A stretch of DNA of 64,000 nt, from the NCBI GenBank assembly GCA_949592205.1, contig CATIUR010000003.1:76412501-76476500 (forward strand), written 5' to 3'. This document shows, in pieces, positions 45,239-57,590 of this stretch. The notes beneath the pieces were generated by a model that was not told the DNA's origin, did not search any database, and was given only the letters and a program-made list of their open reading frames with translations. A program made the position numbers and the translations under genes. This stretch comes from Helichrysum umbraculigerum (Eukaryota > Streptophyta > Magnoliopsida > Asterales > Asteraceae). Positions within the stretch are counted from its first letter, which is position 1. The number at the start of each line of letters is the position of its first letter.

Positions 45239-45300
<62 letters not shown>
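45239..45300. repeat. TA microsatellite, left LTR
   Basis: (TA)n of about 60 bp. The right-LTR counterpart at 50339-50392 is about eight bases shorter, which accounts for the LTR length difference (4057 and 4049). Confidence 0.95.
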
Positions 45301-45301
<1 letters not shown>

Positions 45302-47878
45302 TTAGTTAACAAATAGAACACACAGGATGTTATCGATTATGATTTAACACAATGCAGATACTCAGGTGGTCCTACGATTGTCATATAATATATGAAAATG
45401 ACTTAATGTATCTAGGTACGTATAAACATTACTTAGATATCGTGTGTAGCATAAAGAGTCTAGGTATAGACAATCATCACCTAGTCACTTAGGAACAGTA
45501 TAACAAACTATACTGACATATGCTACTATCGTATACTCCTAGTCTCCAACCTAGCAAGTATATTGAGGTCTACGGGTGATGTCCACTCAAGCACTAGCCT
45601 AAGCCTAGTAGCTATGGAACATAAGAATAGGAAATAGCTATGGTCCCTAAAGCAATCACATGAATACTTAACACAATTAAGTATATTTGAGAAAAGCATT
45701 TGATGTGGAAACATAATATTTATGTCAAATGGATTGAATTCATTAAGCAATGAAAAGATTTAACTGAGTATGCATTCTCCCCCAAAACGTATAAAACAAT
45801 TAAAAGGAGGGGCCATGAACTCACCTTTGGTTGCTAGCGTTCCTAAGATACGCGTGATCCAATGGAAATCCCCTAGTGTCCTAAACACGTGAGATTATGT
45901 AAGTAATAGACTAATAAGTCAGACTAGTCGAATTGTGCAATTATTCACTTGTTATTTAAGTTTAGGGATTTTCTACGGCCCGTTGGTGTGTTTTGTAATA
46001 ATTATTCCAAAGTATAATTATCATAATGTTGTCACGATGTACTTATAAAAGTATATTTGTTTCGAGTATAAATCTTAACATTTCTCAAATCGGTTCAAGT
46101 TTATGTTTTATGGCTCGTTTATGTTGACTTGGTCAAACGTGTTCGGTTTGACCCGAAACTTTTACACAAATCCTAATATGTCAAAATAAGTTTATAAAAG
46201 TTGTCGTTATGTTTCATGGGTCTCTCGAAGTGCCACTTTCACAAAATGACTAAAACAGTCCCTAGAGTTTCTGTTTTTCAGATTTTTCCCTTTATTCGAC
46301 TTCCGATTTCTCCCCTTTTTAGTCCGATTCAAGTCCTACGAAAAATCACACATGTTCTTATATATGTGATGTTCATTTCTGCACTTTATGGTATTTTTAT
46401 ATGTTTGTTTACTATTTTTAACACAAATAAACATGAGACGTGGTCAGATTGTGTCCAAAAACGAGTTCAGTCCAAAGATCCACCTATTTCACCATGATCC
46501 GTGAGGATCTGGCCCGAGGGCCAAAAATAAAAGTTGTAATCGAAATCTTAAGGAACATTTTTCGTTTAGAAGTCGAGAGTTGGTTCTTCCTAGTTTTCGA
46601 GATATGGCTCAGAGAAGTAGACGGAAATTTCTGTCCGCCGGAACAGTAATTCTATGTCACCGGAGAAAATTATTTTAAAATAGCAAACGAAGTCGAAATG
46701 TTACGAAATAAATTTTTTTAGAAATATTACTTCTTGAACTTCATTTTAAGCTTAAGAAACATTCATTTTAGTGTTATAATGATTTTTATAAAATTCGTTA
46801 AAGTGAACTTATAAATCTGGACAGAAGCTGATTTCAATATTTTGAGTTTTAAAAACGCGTTACGGTTAATTATTTGGACATATTATGGTTGAGTGAGCAC
46901 TATAACATGTTAATATACATATTACAATTAATTATTAAAGAGTTTTGTAGTTCTTACAAAGCTAGTACAACCGAGAAGTAGAAGAAGAGGTTGATGTGCT
47001 CGTTTCCTCGCGTTTTTCTTGAATTCTAATGTGGCGGTCGATGATGGTTGTATGGTGGCTCTATGGTGGTCTTGGGTGGTTGTTGGGTGGCTGGAAATTC
47101 TCCAGAAATTTCGTGGAGAGAGAGAGGGGATCAAGAGAGAGAGAGAGTATGGGAGCAATGGGAGTAAAATGAGGGAAAGGAGTGGCTTATGGTCAAAGAA
47201 AGAGACATAGATCCACAAAATATGGGGAATGGTTTGGGGCTGATAATTTCATTCTATGGGGCCCACAAGGGTGTGCTTTGGTTAATTTTTGTTCTCCCAA
47301 AGTTACGTAGTGCGCGGTGTTCGTTTGCCCGATCGTTGCGTCGTTCGATTAAACTTAAAACGTATTATATGTGAGTTTTCGTAAACGATTTAAACTCGAT
47401 ATTTTGAAGGATAGTTTAACTTGAAATATTACTTAATAATACTTGGTAACATTTACAAAAATGTTAGTGTGACGTGTCGGTAGTGGTTCGAGGAGTCGTG
47501 TTATGATTAATGAATCGCATGGCGTTTAAAACTAACATTTTTGTTATCGGTTTAATATATAATACTTCAAACCAATAATTTCTATCAAAGTAATATATTT
47601 TTAAATTTGTAAAATATATTTTGATATTTGTTTGATTGCCGGGCGCCTCTCGCGCGTTTTTGTCGCGTATAATCTATTTGATACGATACGAGATACTTAT
47701 GAAATATTATCGAAATAATATTTAGAAATCGATATGTTTAATTAATAATTTCATATTATTAATTATTTGTTTCACCAACGTCCGTATTTGTACTTTTTGA
47801 TATTGAGCGTATATAATACGCGGAATAAAAAGTTTAAATTGGGCTCGAATTTTGGGTCATTTTTGACCGGGTGTTACA

Positions 47879-48921
47879 TTCTCCCCCTGTTAAAAAATTT
47901 CGTCCCGAAATTTCAAGTGTAGTTATGATTGCGTGAGGTCTGGGGAGAAGTGTGCGTATATGTGAATAGTTTGATACGAGTACTTCTCGCTGTATAGATT
48001 AGCTATAATTCATGTATTGAGTTTAGGGCGTTAATTAAATGATTGCTCCTACGAGCAGGGTTATGGCCAATATGAAACCTAAATTCTATTTCAATAGAAT
48101 TATGAAGGTTTAATACTGAAACCCTAGTAAGATCCTTACTAGTTAAGGTATTATTTCATTTTCACAAAATAATATTTTATATGTGGTAATTGAAGCCTAA
48201 CACTTTCCTGCCCTACTAATAGGGGATTCTAACGTGTCACCTGACATAGGTTATGTCTCTACACAAATAATGATACTACTCTACAGGTAGTGCAACAAAG
48301 TTGCTAAACTAAGAGTGGCAGACATAATGATGTCTAAAGGATTTGGAAGCCAGTCAATCCATGACTACTTGGTAGCTTATCTTAATAGTCAAATTCTGAC
48401 TATCTCATTATTCGAATCTTAGCTAAATTGTGGCTACAAGGTAATCGTTAACAATGTAGTCCTATGGACAATGATTCAGTATTATAATACTGTAGGTGTA
48501 GCTTTAATGGGTCAAAATGCAGTACTCAAAGTACTGAAATGCGGTAACATCGTACCGTAATATAGTGCTAAAAGCACAATAATGTAATACTAATGTATTA
48601 TGAAGGTAGTACTGAAGTACCATGAAATGTAGCACAAAGATAAGGATTACCTATATATATCTACCATACATATAATAGCCTAGAGTGTCTAGCACAGAAC
48701 AATCAGAGTCAACTATTGCATTCCTGTTTAAATATAACCCCTTTCAGATCTCACACCATTCTCATTTAATTGTACATAACTGGCCAGGCTATGTTAAATT
48801 AAACTTGTATGATGTAATCACTGAACCGGTCATACCTAATAGGGAATACAGCCTAACGGTCATAGTCTAGGCTCACTAAATGCAACCTAGTTCACTATAA
48901 CCTTAGGCTCTGATACCAATC
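47879..48921 (-). other. Non-coding interior of the LARD
   Basis: Minus-strand order: primer site TGGTATCAGAGCC (reverse complement at 48907-48919), about 1 kb with stops in all frames and repeated TAGTACTGAAGTACC-like short motifs, then the palindrome AATTTCGGGACGAAATT (47896-47912) and a purine tract (reverse complement of TTCTCCCCCTG, 47879-47889). No gag or pol remnant was recognised. Confidence 0.88.
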
Positions 48922-50335
48922 TGTAACACCCCCAAATTTCGGGTTGCGGAAGCGGTCGGGCCGGGGTGTTACCAATCAATGATCACAAGCACAAAGATAT
49001 AGCAAACGACTCTAAATGAGACGTTTTGAAAATAGTAATTTCATTACCAAAATAAGTTTTACAAAGCTGCGAAATGATAAGTAAATTTCAAATACATAAT
49101 TTGAAAATACAAAGTATATACAAAATGATCCCAAATGTTTGAAAGCATGCGACTCAAGCTAGGATCCTGACGGGCCGATCCTACCTAAGCAAAGTCACCT
49201 GAAAATGCACACTAAAATGGTCAGCTTACGCTGGTGAGTTCACAGGTTTAGTTAAACAAATTGTAATGTTGAAAAACATTATAAGATACGAAAATAGTTT
49301 GTAAATCGAGTGATGATGTTAAGCCATGATTGCTCCCATGAGCAATATTGCGGACCATTAAGTATACCTACCGATCTAAGTCAATAGGATACTAATGATG
49401 ATAACCTATGGACAAGCATATACTAGTGTGAATACTATTACAACGAGTACAACTCGTAGCAATACCAATGAGAACAAGTATTAACCTATATCAATACTAA
49501 TGATGGTGAGTAACAACTCATAATGAATTACTAAGGACGAGAAACTACTCGCAATGATTTACTAATGATGAGTAATAACTCATAGCTGTGATGACGAGTA
49601 ACAACTCGTATTGGTTTAAAATAATGACGAGTAACAACTCGTATTGGTTTAAAATGAAGATGAGTAACAACTCGTATTGGTTTAAAATGATGACGAGTAA
49701 CAACTCGTATTGATTTAAAATGATGACGAGTAACAACTCGTATTGATTTGAAATGATGACGAGTAACAACTCGTATTGATTTGAAATGATGACGAGTAAC
49801 AACTCGTATTGATTTTAAATGATGACGAGTAACAACTCGTATTGATTTTAAAATGATGACGAGTAACAACTCGTATTTATTTAAAATGATGATGAGAATT
49901 AACTCGTATTAATTTATGATGACGAGTCCCCGCTCGTTAAGATTTAATGATGACGAGAATTTACTCGTATTAATTTATGATGACGAGTCCCCGCTCGTTA
50001 AGATTTAATGATGACTAGCAGCAGCTAGCATGGCTTTACTGATCTCTAGCAGCAGCTAGAATTGCTTTACCCCCTAGCAGCAGCTAGAATTGCTTTATCC
50101 CCTAGCAGCAGCTAGAATTGCTTTATCCCCTAGCAGCAGCTAGAATTGCTTTATCCCCTAGCAGCAGCTAGAATTGCTTTATCCTCTAGCAGCAGCTAGA
50201 ATTGCTTTATTGAATGACGAGAATTAACTCGTCATGATTTATGATTTGTATTTATATGAAGGTATGTATTTTAATACACACCAGTGGATTTTATATAGCA
50301 CCGAGTGCTTGAAATAACAAATATGTAAGTATATA

Positions 50336-50393
<58 letters not shown>

Positions 50394-52970
50394 TTAGTTA
50401 ACAAATAGAACACACAGGATGTTATCGATTATGATTTAACACAATGCAGATACTCAGGTGGTCCTACGATTGTCATATAATATATGAAAATGACTTAATG
50501 TATCTAGGTACGTATAAACATTACTTAGATATCGTGTGTAGCATAAAGAGTCTAGGTATAGACAATCATCACCTAGTCACTTAGGAACAGTATAACAAAC
50601 TATACTGACATATGCTACTATCGTATACTCCTAGTCTCCAACCTAGCAAGTATATTGAGGTCTACGGGTGATGTCCACTCAAGCACTAGCCTAAGCCTAG
50701 TAGCTATGGAACATAAGAATAGGAAATAGCTATGGTCCCTAAAGCAATCACATGAATACTTAACACAATTAAGTATATTTGAGAAAAGCATTTGATGTGG
50801 AAACATAATATTTATGTCAAATGGATTGAATTCATTAAGCAATGAAAAGATTTAACTGAGTATGCATTCTCCCCCAAAACGTATAAAACAATTAAAAGGA
50901 GGGGCCATGAACTCACCTTTGGTTGCTAGCGTTCCTAAGATACGCGTGATCCAATGGAAATCCCCTAGTGTCCTAAACACGTGAGATTATGTAAGTAATA
51001 GACTAATAAGTCAGACTAGTCGAATTGTGCAATTATTCACTTGTTATTTAAGTTTAGGGATTTTCTACGGCCCGTTGGTGTGTTTTGTAATAATTATTCC
51101 AAAGTATAATTATCATAATGTTGTCACGATGTACTTATAAAAGTATATTTGTTTCGAGTATAAATCTTAACATTTCTCAAATCGGTTCAAGTTTATGTTT
51201 TATGGCTCGTTTATGTTGACTTGGTCAAACGTGTTCGGTTTGACCCGAAACTTTTACACAAATCCTAATATGTCAAAATAAGTTTATAAAAGTTGTCGTT
51301 ATGTTTCATGGGTCTCTCGAAGTGCCACTTTCACAAAATGACTAAAACAGTCCCTAGAGTTTCTGTTTTTCAGATTTTTCCCTTTATTCGACTTCCGATT
51401 TCTCCCCTTTTTAGTCCGATTCAAGTCCTACGAAAAATCACACATGTTCTTATATATGTGATGTTCATTTCTGCACTTTATGGTATTTTTATATGTTTGT
51501 TTACTATTTTTAACACAAATAAACATGAGACGTGGTCAGATTGTGTCCAAAAACGAGTTCAGTCCAAAGATCCACCTATTTCACCATGATCCGTGAGGAT
51601 CTGGCCCGAGGGCCAAAAATAAAAGTTGTAACCGAAATCTTAAGGAACATTTTTCGTTTAGAAGTCGAGAGTTGGTTCTTCCTAGTTTTCGAGATATGGC
51701 TCAGAGAAGTAGACGGAAATTTCTGTCCGCCGGAACAGTAATTCTATGTCACCGGAGAAAATTATTTTAAAATAGCAAACGAAGTCGAAATGTTACGAAA
51801 TAAATTTTTTTAGAAATATTACTTCTTGAACTTCATTTTAAGCTTAAGAAACATTCATTTTAGTGTTATAATGATTTTTATAAAATTCGTTAAAGTGAAC
51901 TTATAAATCTGGACAGAAGCTGATTTCAATATTTTGAGTTTTAAAAACGCGTTACGGTTAATTATTTGGACATATTATGGTTGAGTGAGCACTATAACAT
52001 GTTAATATACATATTACAATTAATTATTAAAGATTTTTGTAGTTCTTACAAAGCTAGTACAACCGAGAAGTAGAAGAAGAGGTTGATGTGCTCGTTTCCT
52101 CGCGTTTTTCTTGAATTCTAATGTGGCGGTCGATGATGGTTGTATGGTGGCTCTATGGTGGTCTTGGGTGGTTGTTGGGTGGCTGGAAATTCTCCAGAAA
52201 TTTCGTGGAGAGAGAGAGGGGATCAAGAGAGAGAGAGAGTATGGGAGCAATGGGAGTAAAATGAGGGAAAGGAGTGGCTTATGGTCAAAGAAAGAGACAT
52301 AGATCCACAAAATATGGGGAATGGTTTGGGGCTGATAATTTCATTCTATGGGGCCCACAAGGGTGTGCTTTGGTTAATTTTTGTTCTCCCAAAGTTACGT
52401 AGTGCGCGGTGTTCGTTTGCCCGATCGTTGCGTCGTTCGATTAAACTTAAAACGTATTATATGTGAGTTTTCGTAAACGATTTAAACTCGATATTTTGAA
52501 GGATAGTTTAACTTGAAATATTACTTAATAATACTTGGTAACATTTACAAAAATGTTAGTATGACGTGTCGGTAGTGGTTCGAGGAGTCGTGTTATGATT
52601 AATGAATCGCATGGCGTTTAAAACTAACATTTTTGTTATCGGTTTAATATATAATACTTCAAACCAATAATTTCTATCAAAGTAATATATTTTTAAATTT
52701 GTAAAATATATTTTGATATTTGTTTGATTGCCGGGCGCCTCTCGCGCGTTTTTGTCGCGTATAATCTATTTGATACGATACGAGATACTTATGAAATATT
52801 ATCGAAATAATATTTAGAAATCGATATGTTTAATTAATAATTTCATATTATTAATTATTTGTTTCACCAACGTCCGTATTTGTACTTTTTGATATTGAGC
52901 GTATATAATACGCGGAATAAAAAGTTTAAATTGGGCTCGAATTTTGGGTCATTTTTGACCGGGTGTTACA
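48922..52970 (-). repeat. 5' LTR of the LARD (right copy)
   Basis: 4049 bp, matching the left LTR at offset 5100 up to the microsatellite. Differences noticed: C to A near 49543, C to T near 49892, T to C near 51632, G to T near 52034 and G to A near 52561. It carries the same hairpin arrays (49445-50012 and 50023-50212). Confidence 0.93.
49445..50212. repeat. Hairpin tandem arrays, right LARD LTR copy
   Basis: Second copy of the ACGAGT-ACTCGT array (49445-50012) and the CTAGCAGCAGCTAG array (50023-50212). Unit number is the same as in the left LTR. One unit reads ATGAGAATTAACTCGT (near 49891) where the left copy has ACGAG. Confidence 0.92.
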
Positions 52971-53137
52971 CCTGACATAATGTTTGCTGTTTGTTTATGC
53001 GCAAGATATCAGGCTAATCCGAAAGAGTCACACATGCAAGCTGTTAAACGAATCTTTCGTTACCTCAAAGGGAAACCTAAGCTGGGTCTTTGGTATCCGA
53101 TTGATGGAGACTTAGATCTCGTAGCTTATACTGATTC
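52971..53137 (+). pseudogene. Sirevirus-type pol, part 3: start of RNase H
   Basis: Resumes after the LARD with the CCTGA duplication, then MFAVCLCARYQANPKESH and HMQAVKRIFRYLKG, a copia hallmark linking reverse transcriptase to RNase H. It ends at YTDS, interrupted by TR-GAG at 53138. Confidence 0.92.
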
Positions 53138-54018
53138 TGTAACACCTCGCAAATTTAAACACGATTAATTAAGTTAATCACTTGCATTATTAGGTTAATT
53201 CCCTACTTGAGCGAATTCACAACACATTTTAGAGGTAAGTCTAGCGAAGCCCAACTAGATAATACGCGTAGTATTTAGTATTCGTAAATAATTGTAATTA
53301 CGTACTGAACAATCTGAAAACGAACGCGACAAAAATATACGACTGTTGGTGAACAAAATCTTTTAATAAAACGAAATTATTAAATAACGTCGTGAACAGT
53401 AAAATATTATGTTGATAATATTTACATATCATTTTATAACGCAAAACGACAACTCGTATAATTAAAATAAAACAAGATTTGAAATTTATAAAACTTATTA
53501 ATTTGGTTTCATAAAAATATCATAATTAAAAAGTATAATGAAAAATGAAATTAAAAACATATTAATTAAAATAAAGTAACATTTAACGATCGGGTAAACA
53601 AACACGGAGTGCAACCACGGAGGCAGAAAAGTGGAACTAAAACCACCTCTCCACCTCCACTATTCTCATTCTCTACCTTTCTCTTCTCTCTCATCTCTCT
53701 CTTTTCTCTCTTTCACCACCACCTACCAAAAACCACCCCACAAATCATACAAATACTACATCAAAAACGCGCCGAATCAACTAACCATTTAGAGAAAAGT
53801 GATCACGACAACGAGCTCTACACATCTATCTTTTCGGATTTCAAATCCGACACTCGTAAGTTTCCGACAAATCCCGCAAATCTTTAGATTTCGAAGTTAT
53901 AATTAATATTTCATGTTTAATACACTTAGATTACCATGCCTTAGTGTTCTAACAACTGAAAATGTCCAAAAATCGACCCAAAACTCGTTTTTCCCTAATT
54001 GTTCGTCGAACAGTCCGC

Positions 54019-54256
54019 TACGTCGCATCTGGCTTGGGCTAAATGCGACGTCAGCCCCTACATCGCAGAACATCTCACAACGTCGCATACTGCGACGTCA
54101 CCGTTAACGTCGCATTAAATTGCGAAATCACACATAGCGACGTCAGTCCCTACGTCGCACTAGACCCTGACGTCGCATATAGCGACATAAGCGCCTACGT
54201 CGCACGCGACGTCGCACCCTACGTCGCATCACAACCCAGCGTCGCACCTTGCGTCG
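54019..54256. repeat. CGTCGCA motif cluster, TR-GAG 5' LTR
   Basis: More than a dozen TACGTCGCA, TGCGACGTCA and GACGTCGCA copies. The 3' LTR copy (58746-58983) differs in several motifs, e.g. CATCGCA here against CGTCGCA there, consistent with CpG decay. Confidence 0.85.
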
Positions 54257-54930
54257 CTAAAAACAGGAAGTTTAAAAACTAGTTCTCACTAAGTGTCGAA
54301 CTAACCGGAAACGCATATCTTTATAAGATACGATTCACGAGCTTTACAAACAATACAAACACACTTATTTTACCGAAATTAGGATTTCAAACTATCACCA
54401 ACGAATCGTATACATTTTCACAAACAACGAAATACAACGTAAACGTTTAACAAATACTTTGGACACAACTTGGTTGTACGAACACTAGCATGGATGATTA
54501 GCCTAGACATCCACATACTTATTGATCTCATACGTCTAGGACGTTAGGAGATCTCGGACTGTACTTAGGCTTAGGTTTGCTAGCACTCGCACTACTTAAC
54601 TCAACAGGTGAGTTCACAGCCCCTACTTTTACTGTTTTAACTGCTTTGAACATGGGTGGAAAACATAGTCAAACACTTTGATACAAACATGGTTGTATAC
54701 TATTTTACTCAAACAAGTGGAGTACATGGAACTAGTAAACTGATAAACAAACTGACGATTTCAACTTAATATGTAATACTGCCCGCACGTGGTCCATATA
54801 CGGGTCTTAGGGGAAGTGTTACATATTACTTTCATACTGCCAACGCTGTAAACGCATGAACACGTTTTCGAGAACGCTGGAGGATAACCAGCAACACTTT
54901 ATATAACGGACTGGGTAACTAAAAGTCCCT

Positions 54931-55161
54931 ACTTGACATGGGCAACACTATCGGAAAGTCCCTACTTGACATGGGCAACACTATCGAAAAGTCCCTACTT
55001 GACATGGGCAACACTATTGAAAAGTCCCTACTTGACATGGGCAACACTATTGAAAAGTCCCTACTTGACATGGGCAACACTATCGAAAAGTCCCTACCTG
55101 ACATGGGCAATACTATACAAAAGTCCCTACTTGACATGGGCACCACTACTGAAAACAATGG
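54931..55161. repeat. 33-bp tandem repeat, TR-GAG 5' LTR
   Basis: Seven units, CTTGACATGGGCAACACTAT + CGAAAAGTCCCTA. Since 33 is a multiple of three, the array stays open in several frames on both strands and yields repetitive false ORFs (about 54919-55349). Repeated at 59658-59888. Confidence 0.93.
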
Positions 55162-55906
55162 GTTTCCTACTAACATGGACCCACCAAACGACTAGGATCG
55201 TAACACTGCCGTACGTGGTCCAGATACGGGTCTTAGGGGAGTGTTACACCTACGAACAACTAATAGGATACTTACATTCCTACTATAACTTGAACTATAT
55301 TTTTGGGCAATATCCCAACGAAACATATCTACGATTAGGATACGTATAATCCTACAAAACATACTTGAACACAGGATACTGTTTTCCTACAACTAATAGG
55401 ATACGAACATTCCTACAAACAACTATTTAGTAACATATTCGATTTCATGAACTATACTTTTGGGTGACATCCCAACGATACGATATAAACAACAGTGGTT
55501 TATCACAACTAAACTTGTAAACATAAAACCTGTGAATTCACTCAACCTAGTTGTTGACTTTTACTATGTTTTTCAGGGAATTAGCTGCGCATGTAAGAAT
55601 CGCCACCACATGGAGAATTAGGCGACCCGTGAAGCTTTAGGATGCCAACTTTTGGAAAAACATATGGATTTCTTTAGTATAACTGAATTGTTTTAGTCAT
55701 ATTTCAGAAATCTACTTTTGTAAACTTACTACTTTTAACTTATACGATTTGATGAATCGTAAACATGTAATTAATACTTTTGGCATCTTAATATATATTG
55801 TTCTGTTGTAATCATAAGCTCTGATACGTATGCATGCTTTGTTATTGTGACACCCCAGTACTTAAACTAAACGCTTCCGCTAAACAAATTTGGGGGTGTT
55901 ACAGAT

Positions 55907-55918
55907 TGGTATCAGAGC
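55907..55918 (+). other. Primer binding site of TR-GAG
   Basis: TGGTATCAGAGC three bases after the 5' LTR, the same spacing as in the chromovirus. Confidence 0.9.
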
Positions 55919-56339
55919 CATTGGTTATAGCGAACTAGGAAACTTTAGGTGACTTAGCGACCTAGAGACCTAGACTATAGCCTTGGCTAGAACGTACATG
56001 CATACATACATTTGCATACATCTAAACTATCGTTACGATAACTCGATACGCGTGAACTATTCACCACATTTGACTCGTTCATTGTACTCAGATCTCATAT
56101 GAACCTGATTGTGTTAGACGGTTGATGAAAAGAAGTATGTATTTAGCATCATATAATGACGCCTGGCCAACGTGATTATATTATACTAAGTACATATGGG
56201 TGTTTCATAGTCGTAAGATACGTGATGGGGATTCAACAATTTTTCTTGATATTCGAAAACTTGAAATATGTGAAACTTTACTCCTCACATATTTTTCATC
56301 GGCATTGACTTCTGCATCTTTTCATCGCAGAACGTCAGC

Positions 56340-57590
56340 ATGCCGCCTAAACAAAGAAATACTCGAAACAGTCGACGAAATGTTCCTCCTCCACCACCGC
56401 CTCCAGAAACAACCGAACAGATTATCGAACGCCGCGTGGCTGAGGCCATCGCACAATACGAGGCTAGCCGCAATCGTGAAAACCTGACCAACAATAGCGG
56501 AGCCACTCCAGTCAACAGCGAAACCCCAAACAATACCCAGCAGGGGTGCTCCTACAAAACATTCCAAGCCTGCAAACCGAGTACCTTTACCGGGACTGAA
56601 GGGGCCGTTGGCCTAGTCCACTGGATTGAGAAAACAGAGTCAGTCATCGACATCAGCGACTGCGCCACCGACAAAATTGTGAAATACGCCACCTGCACTC
56701 TAGCCGACAAAGCTTTAACATGGTGGAACGCTCAGGTACAAATCATGGGACGCCCAGCTGCTTACTCCATCTCATGGGAGACACTGAAACGAATGCTGAT
56801 GGAGGAATTTTGCCCTCCCAACGAGATGCAAAAACTTGAAACCGAATTCTGGAACATCCAAATGATCGGAGCTGATATTTCCGGTTATACAACTAGATTC
56901 CAGGAGCTTGCACGTCTTGTGCCTCACATGGTAACCCCCGAGAGCAAACGCATTGAGCGTTACAACAGGGGTTTGGCACCACAAATCCGAGGCATGGTTA
57001 TGTCCTCCAAACCCGCCACTTTTAGGAGCGCAGTGGATCTGGCTCACAGCCTAACCGACGACGCGGTCGAGATTGGAACCCTGAAAGCTATCACAGGGAA
57101 AACTGAACCTACCCGTACTGATGCGGGCGACTCTGGAAACAACAAGCGAAAATGGAACAACAATGGTAACTACCGTCAGGGTCAACAAAATGTAAATCCG
57201 GGGATCACCCGAGCTTATGCTGCAATCACCAACACTGAACCGAAAGCATACCAAGGCAAAAGGCCTAAATGCGGAAAATGTGAAAAACACCACGAAGGGG
57301 ATTGTTTCTTCTGTAATAACTGCAACCGGTTTGGACACCGAACCGAAGCTTGTAGAACTCATCCCACGAACAACGAACAACGAAACAATGGTTGTTTCCG
57401 ATGTGGCGACCCGGGACACTACCGAAATCAGTGCCCCCAACTCTATAACGCCAACAACAACCAGAATAACAACAACCAGAACAACCCCGGGAACAACAAT
57501 CAAAACAACAACCGCATCGCAACCATACCACCGGGGCGTAGCCGTGCATATATCCTCCGTGCACCAGAAACGGTTGCGGATCTCAACTAG
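56340..57590 (+). CDS. Gag of TR-GAG
   Basis: 416 aa, intact. A Pro-rich N-terminus (residues about 15-25) is followed by the Ty3-type retrotransposon Gag domain (about 75-240, with LTWWNAQVQ and EEFCPPNE). Two CCHC zinc knuckles begin at Cys325 (CNNCNRFGHRTEAC) and Cys352 (CFRCGDPGHYRNQC), followed by an Asn-rich tail. It stops at 57588-57590, where a protease would begin in an autonomous relative. The Gag is related to the chromovirus Gag at 3510 but clearly diverged. The ATG follows TTTTCATCGCAG (CAG 56328-56330), an acceptor-like site. The product probably packages the element's own RNA; all enzymes must come from another element. Confidence 0.93.
   Translation: MPPKQRNTRNSRRNVPPPPPPPETTEQIIERRVAEAIAQYEASRNRENLTNNSGATPVNSETPNNTQQGCSYKTFQACKPSTFTGTEGAVGLVHWIEKTESVIDISDCATDKIVKYATCTLADKALTWWNAQVQIMGRPAAYSISWETLKRMLMEEFCPPNEMQKLETEFWNIQMIGADISGYTTRFQELARLVPHMVTPESKRIERYNRGLAPQIRGMVMSSKPATFRSAVDLAHSLTDDAVEIGTLKAITGKTEPTRTDAGDSGNNKRKWNNNGNYRQGQQNVNPGITRAYAAITNTEPKAYQGKRPKCGKCEKHHEGDCFFCNNCNRFGHRTEACRTHPTNNEQRNNGCFRCGDPGHYRNQCPQLYNANNNQNNNNQNNPGNNNQNNNRIATIPPGRSRAYILRAPETVADLN

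Larger units (their letters stand above)
43822..47878 (-). repeat. 3' LTR of the LARD (left copy)
   Basis: 4057 bp, on the plus strand TGTAACACCCCCAAATTTCG to TTTTTGACCGGGTGTTACA. In minus orientation it has the GCGGTGTTCGTTT block (47314-47326, reverse of AAACGAACACCGC), a CT-rich leader (reverse of 47040-47160), GTAAG, AAG-GTGAGT (45819-45827), a TTTTCAG site (44098-44104) and GCTTCCGCA near its end. Two hairpin tandem arrays and a TA microsatellite lie between the donor-like and acceptor-like signals. Short open frames across it are repeat artefacts. Confidence 0.93.
43822..52970 (-). mobile_element. LARD-like non-autonomous LTR retrotransposon, with CCTGA duplication
   Basis: Two LTRs of about 4.05 kb surround a 1043-bp interior that encodes nothing. 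It is flanked by CCTGA (43817-43821 and 52971-52975). It lies on the minus strand: the primer site (reverse complement at about 48907-48919) is next to the right LTR and the purine tract next to the left LTR. Primer site, tract palindrome and LTR ends match the chromovirus, so it was probably moved by that machinery. I noticed about five substitutions between the LTRs, plus a TA-run difference, so the insertion is young. Confidence 0.93.
53138..55903 (+). repeat. 5' LTR of TR-GAG
   Basis: TGTAACACCTCGCAAATTT to TTTGGGGGTGTTACA. Contains an AAACAAACACGG block (53596), a CT-rich leader (53665-53715), TCTTTTCGGATTTCAAATCC then GTAAGT (53856), a CGTCGCA cluster (54019-54256), CAG-GTGAGT (54605-54613), 33-bp repeats (54931-55161), a TTTTTCAG site (CAG 55574-55576) and GCTTCCGC near the end. 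Confidence 0.94.

Noticed and set aside
52980..53168. Independent small gene at the LARD/TR-GAG junction
   Set aside because: It is the copia RNase H start; its last ten codons are TR-GAG LTR sequence.
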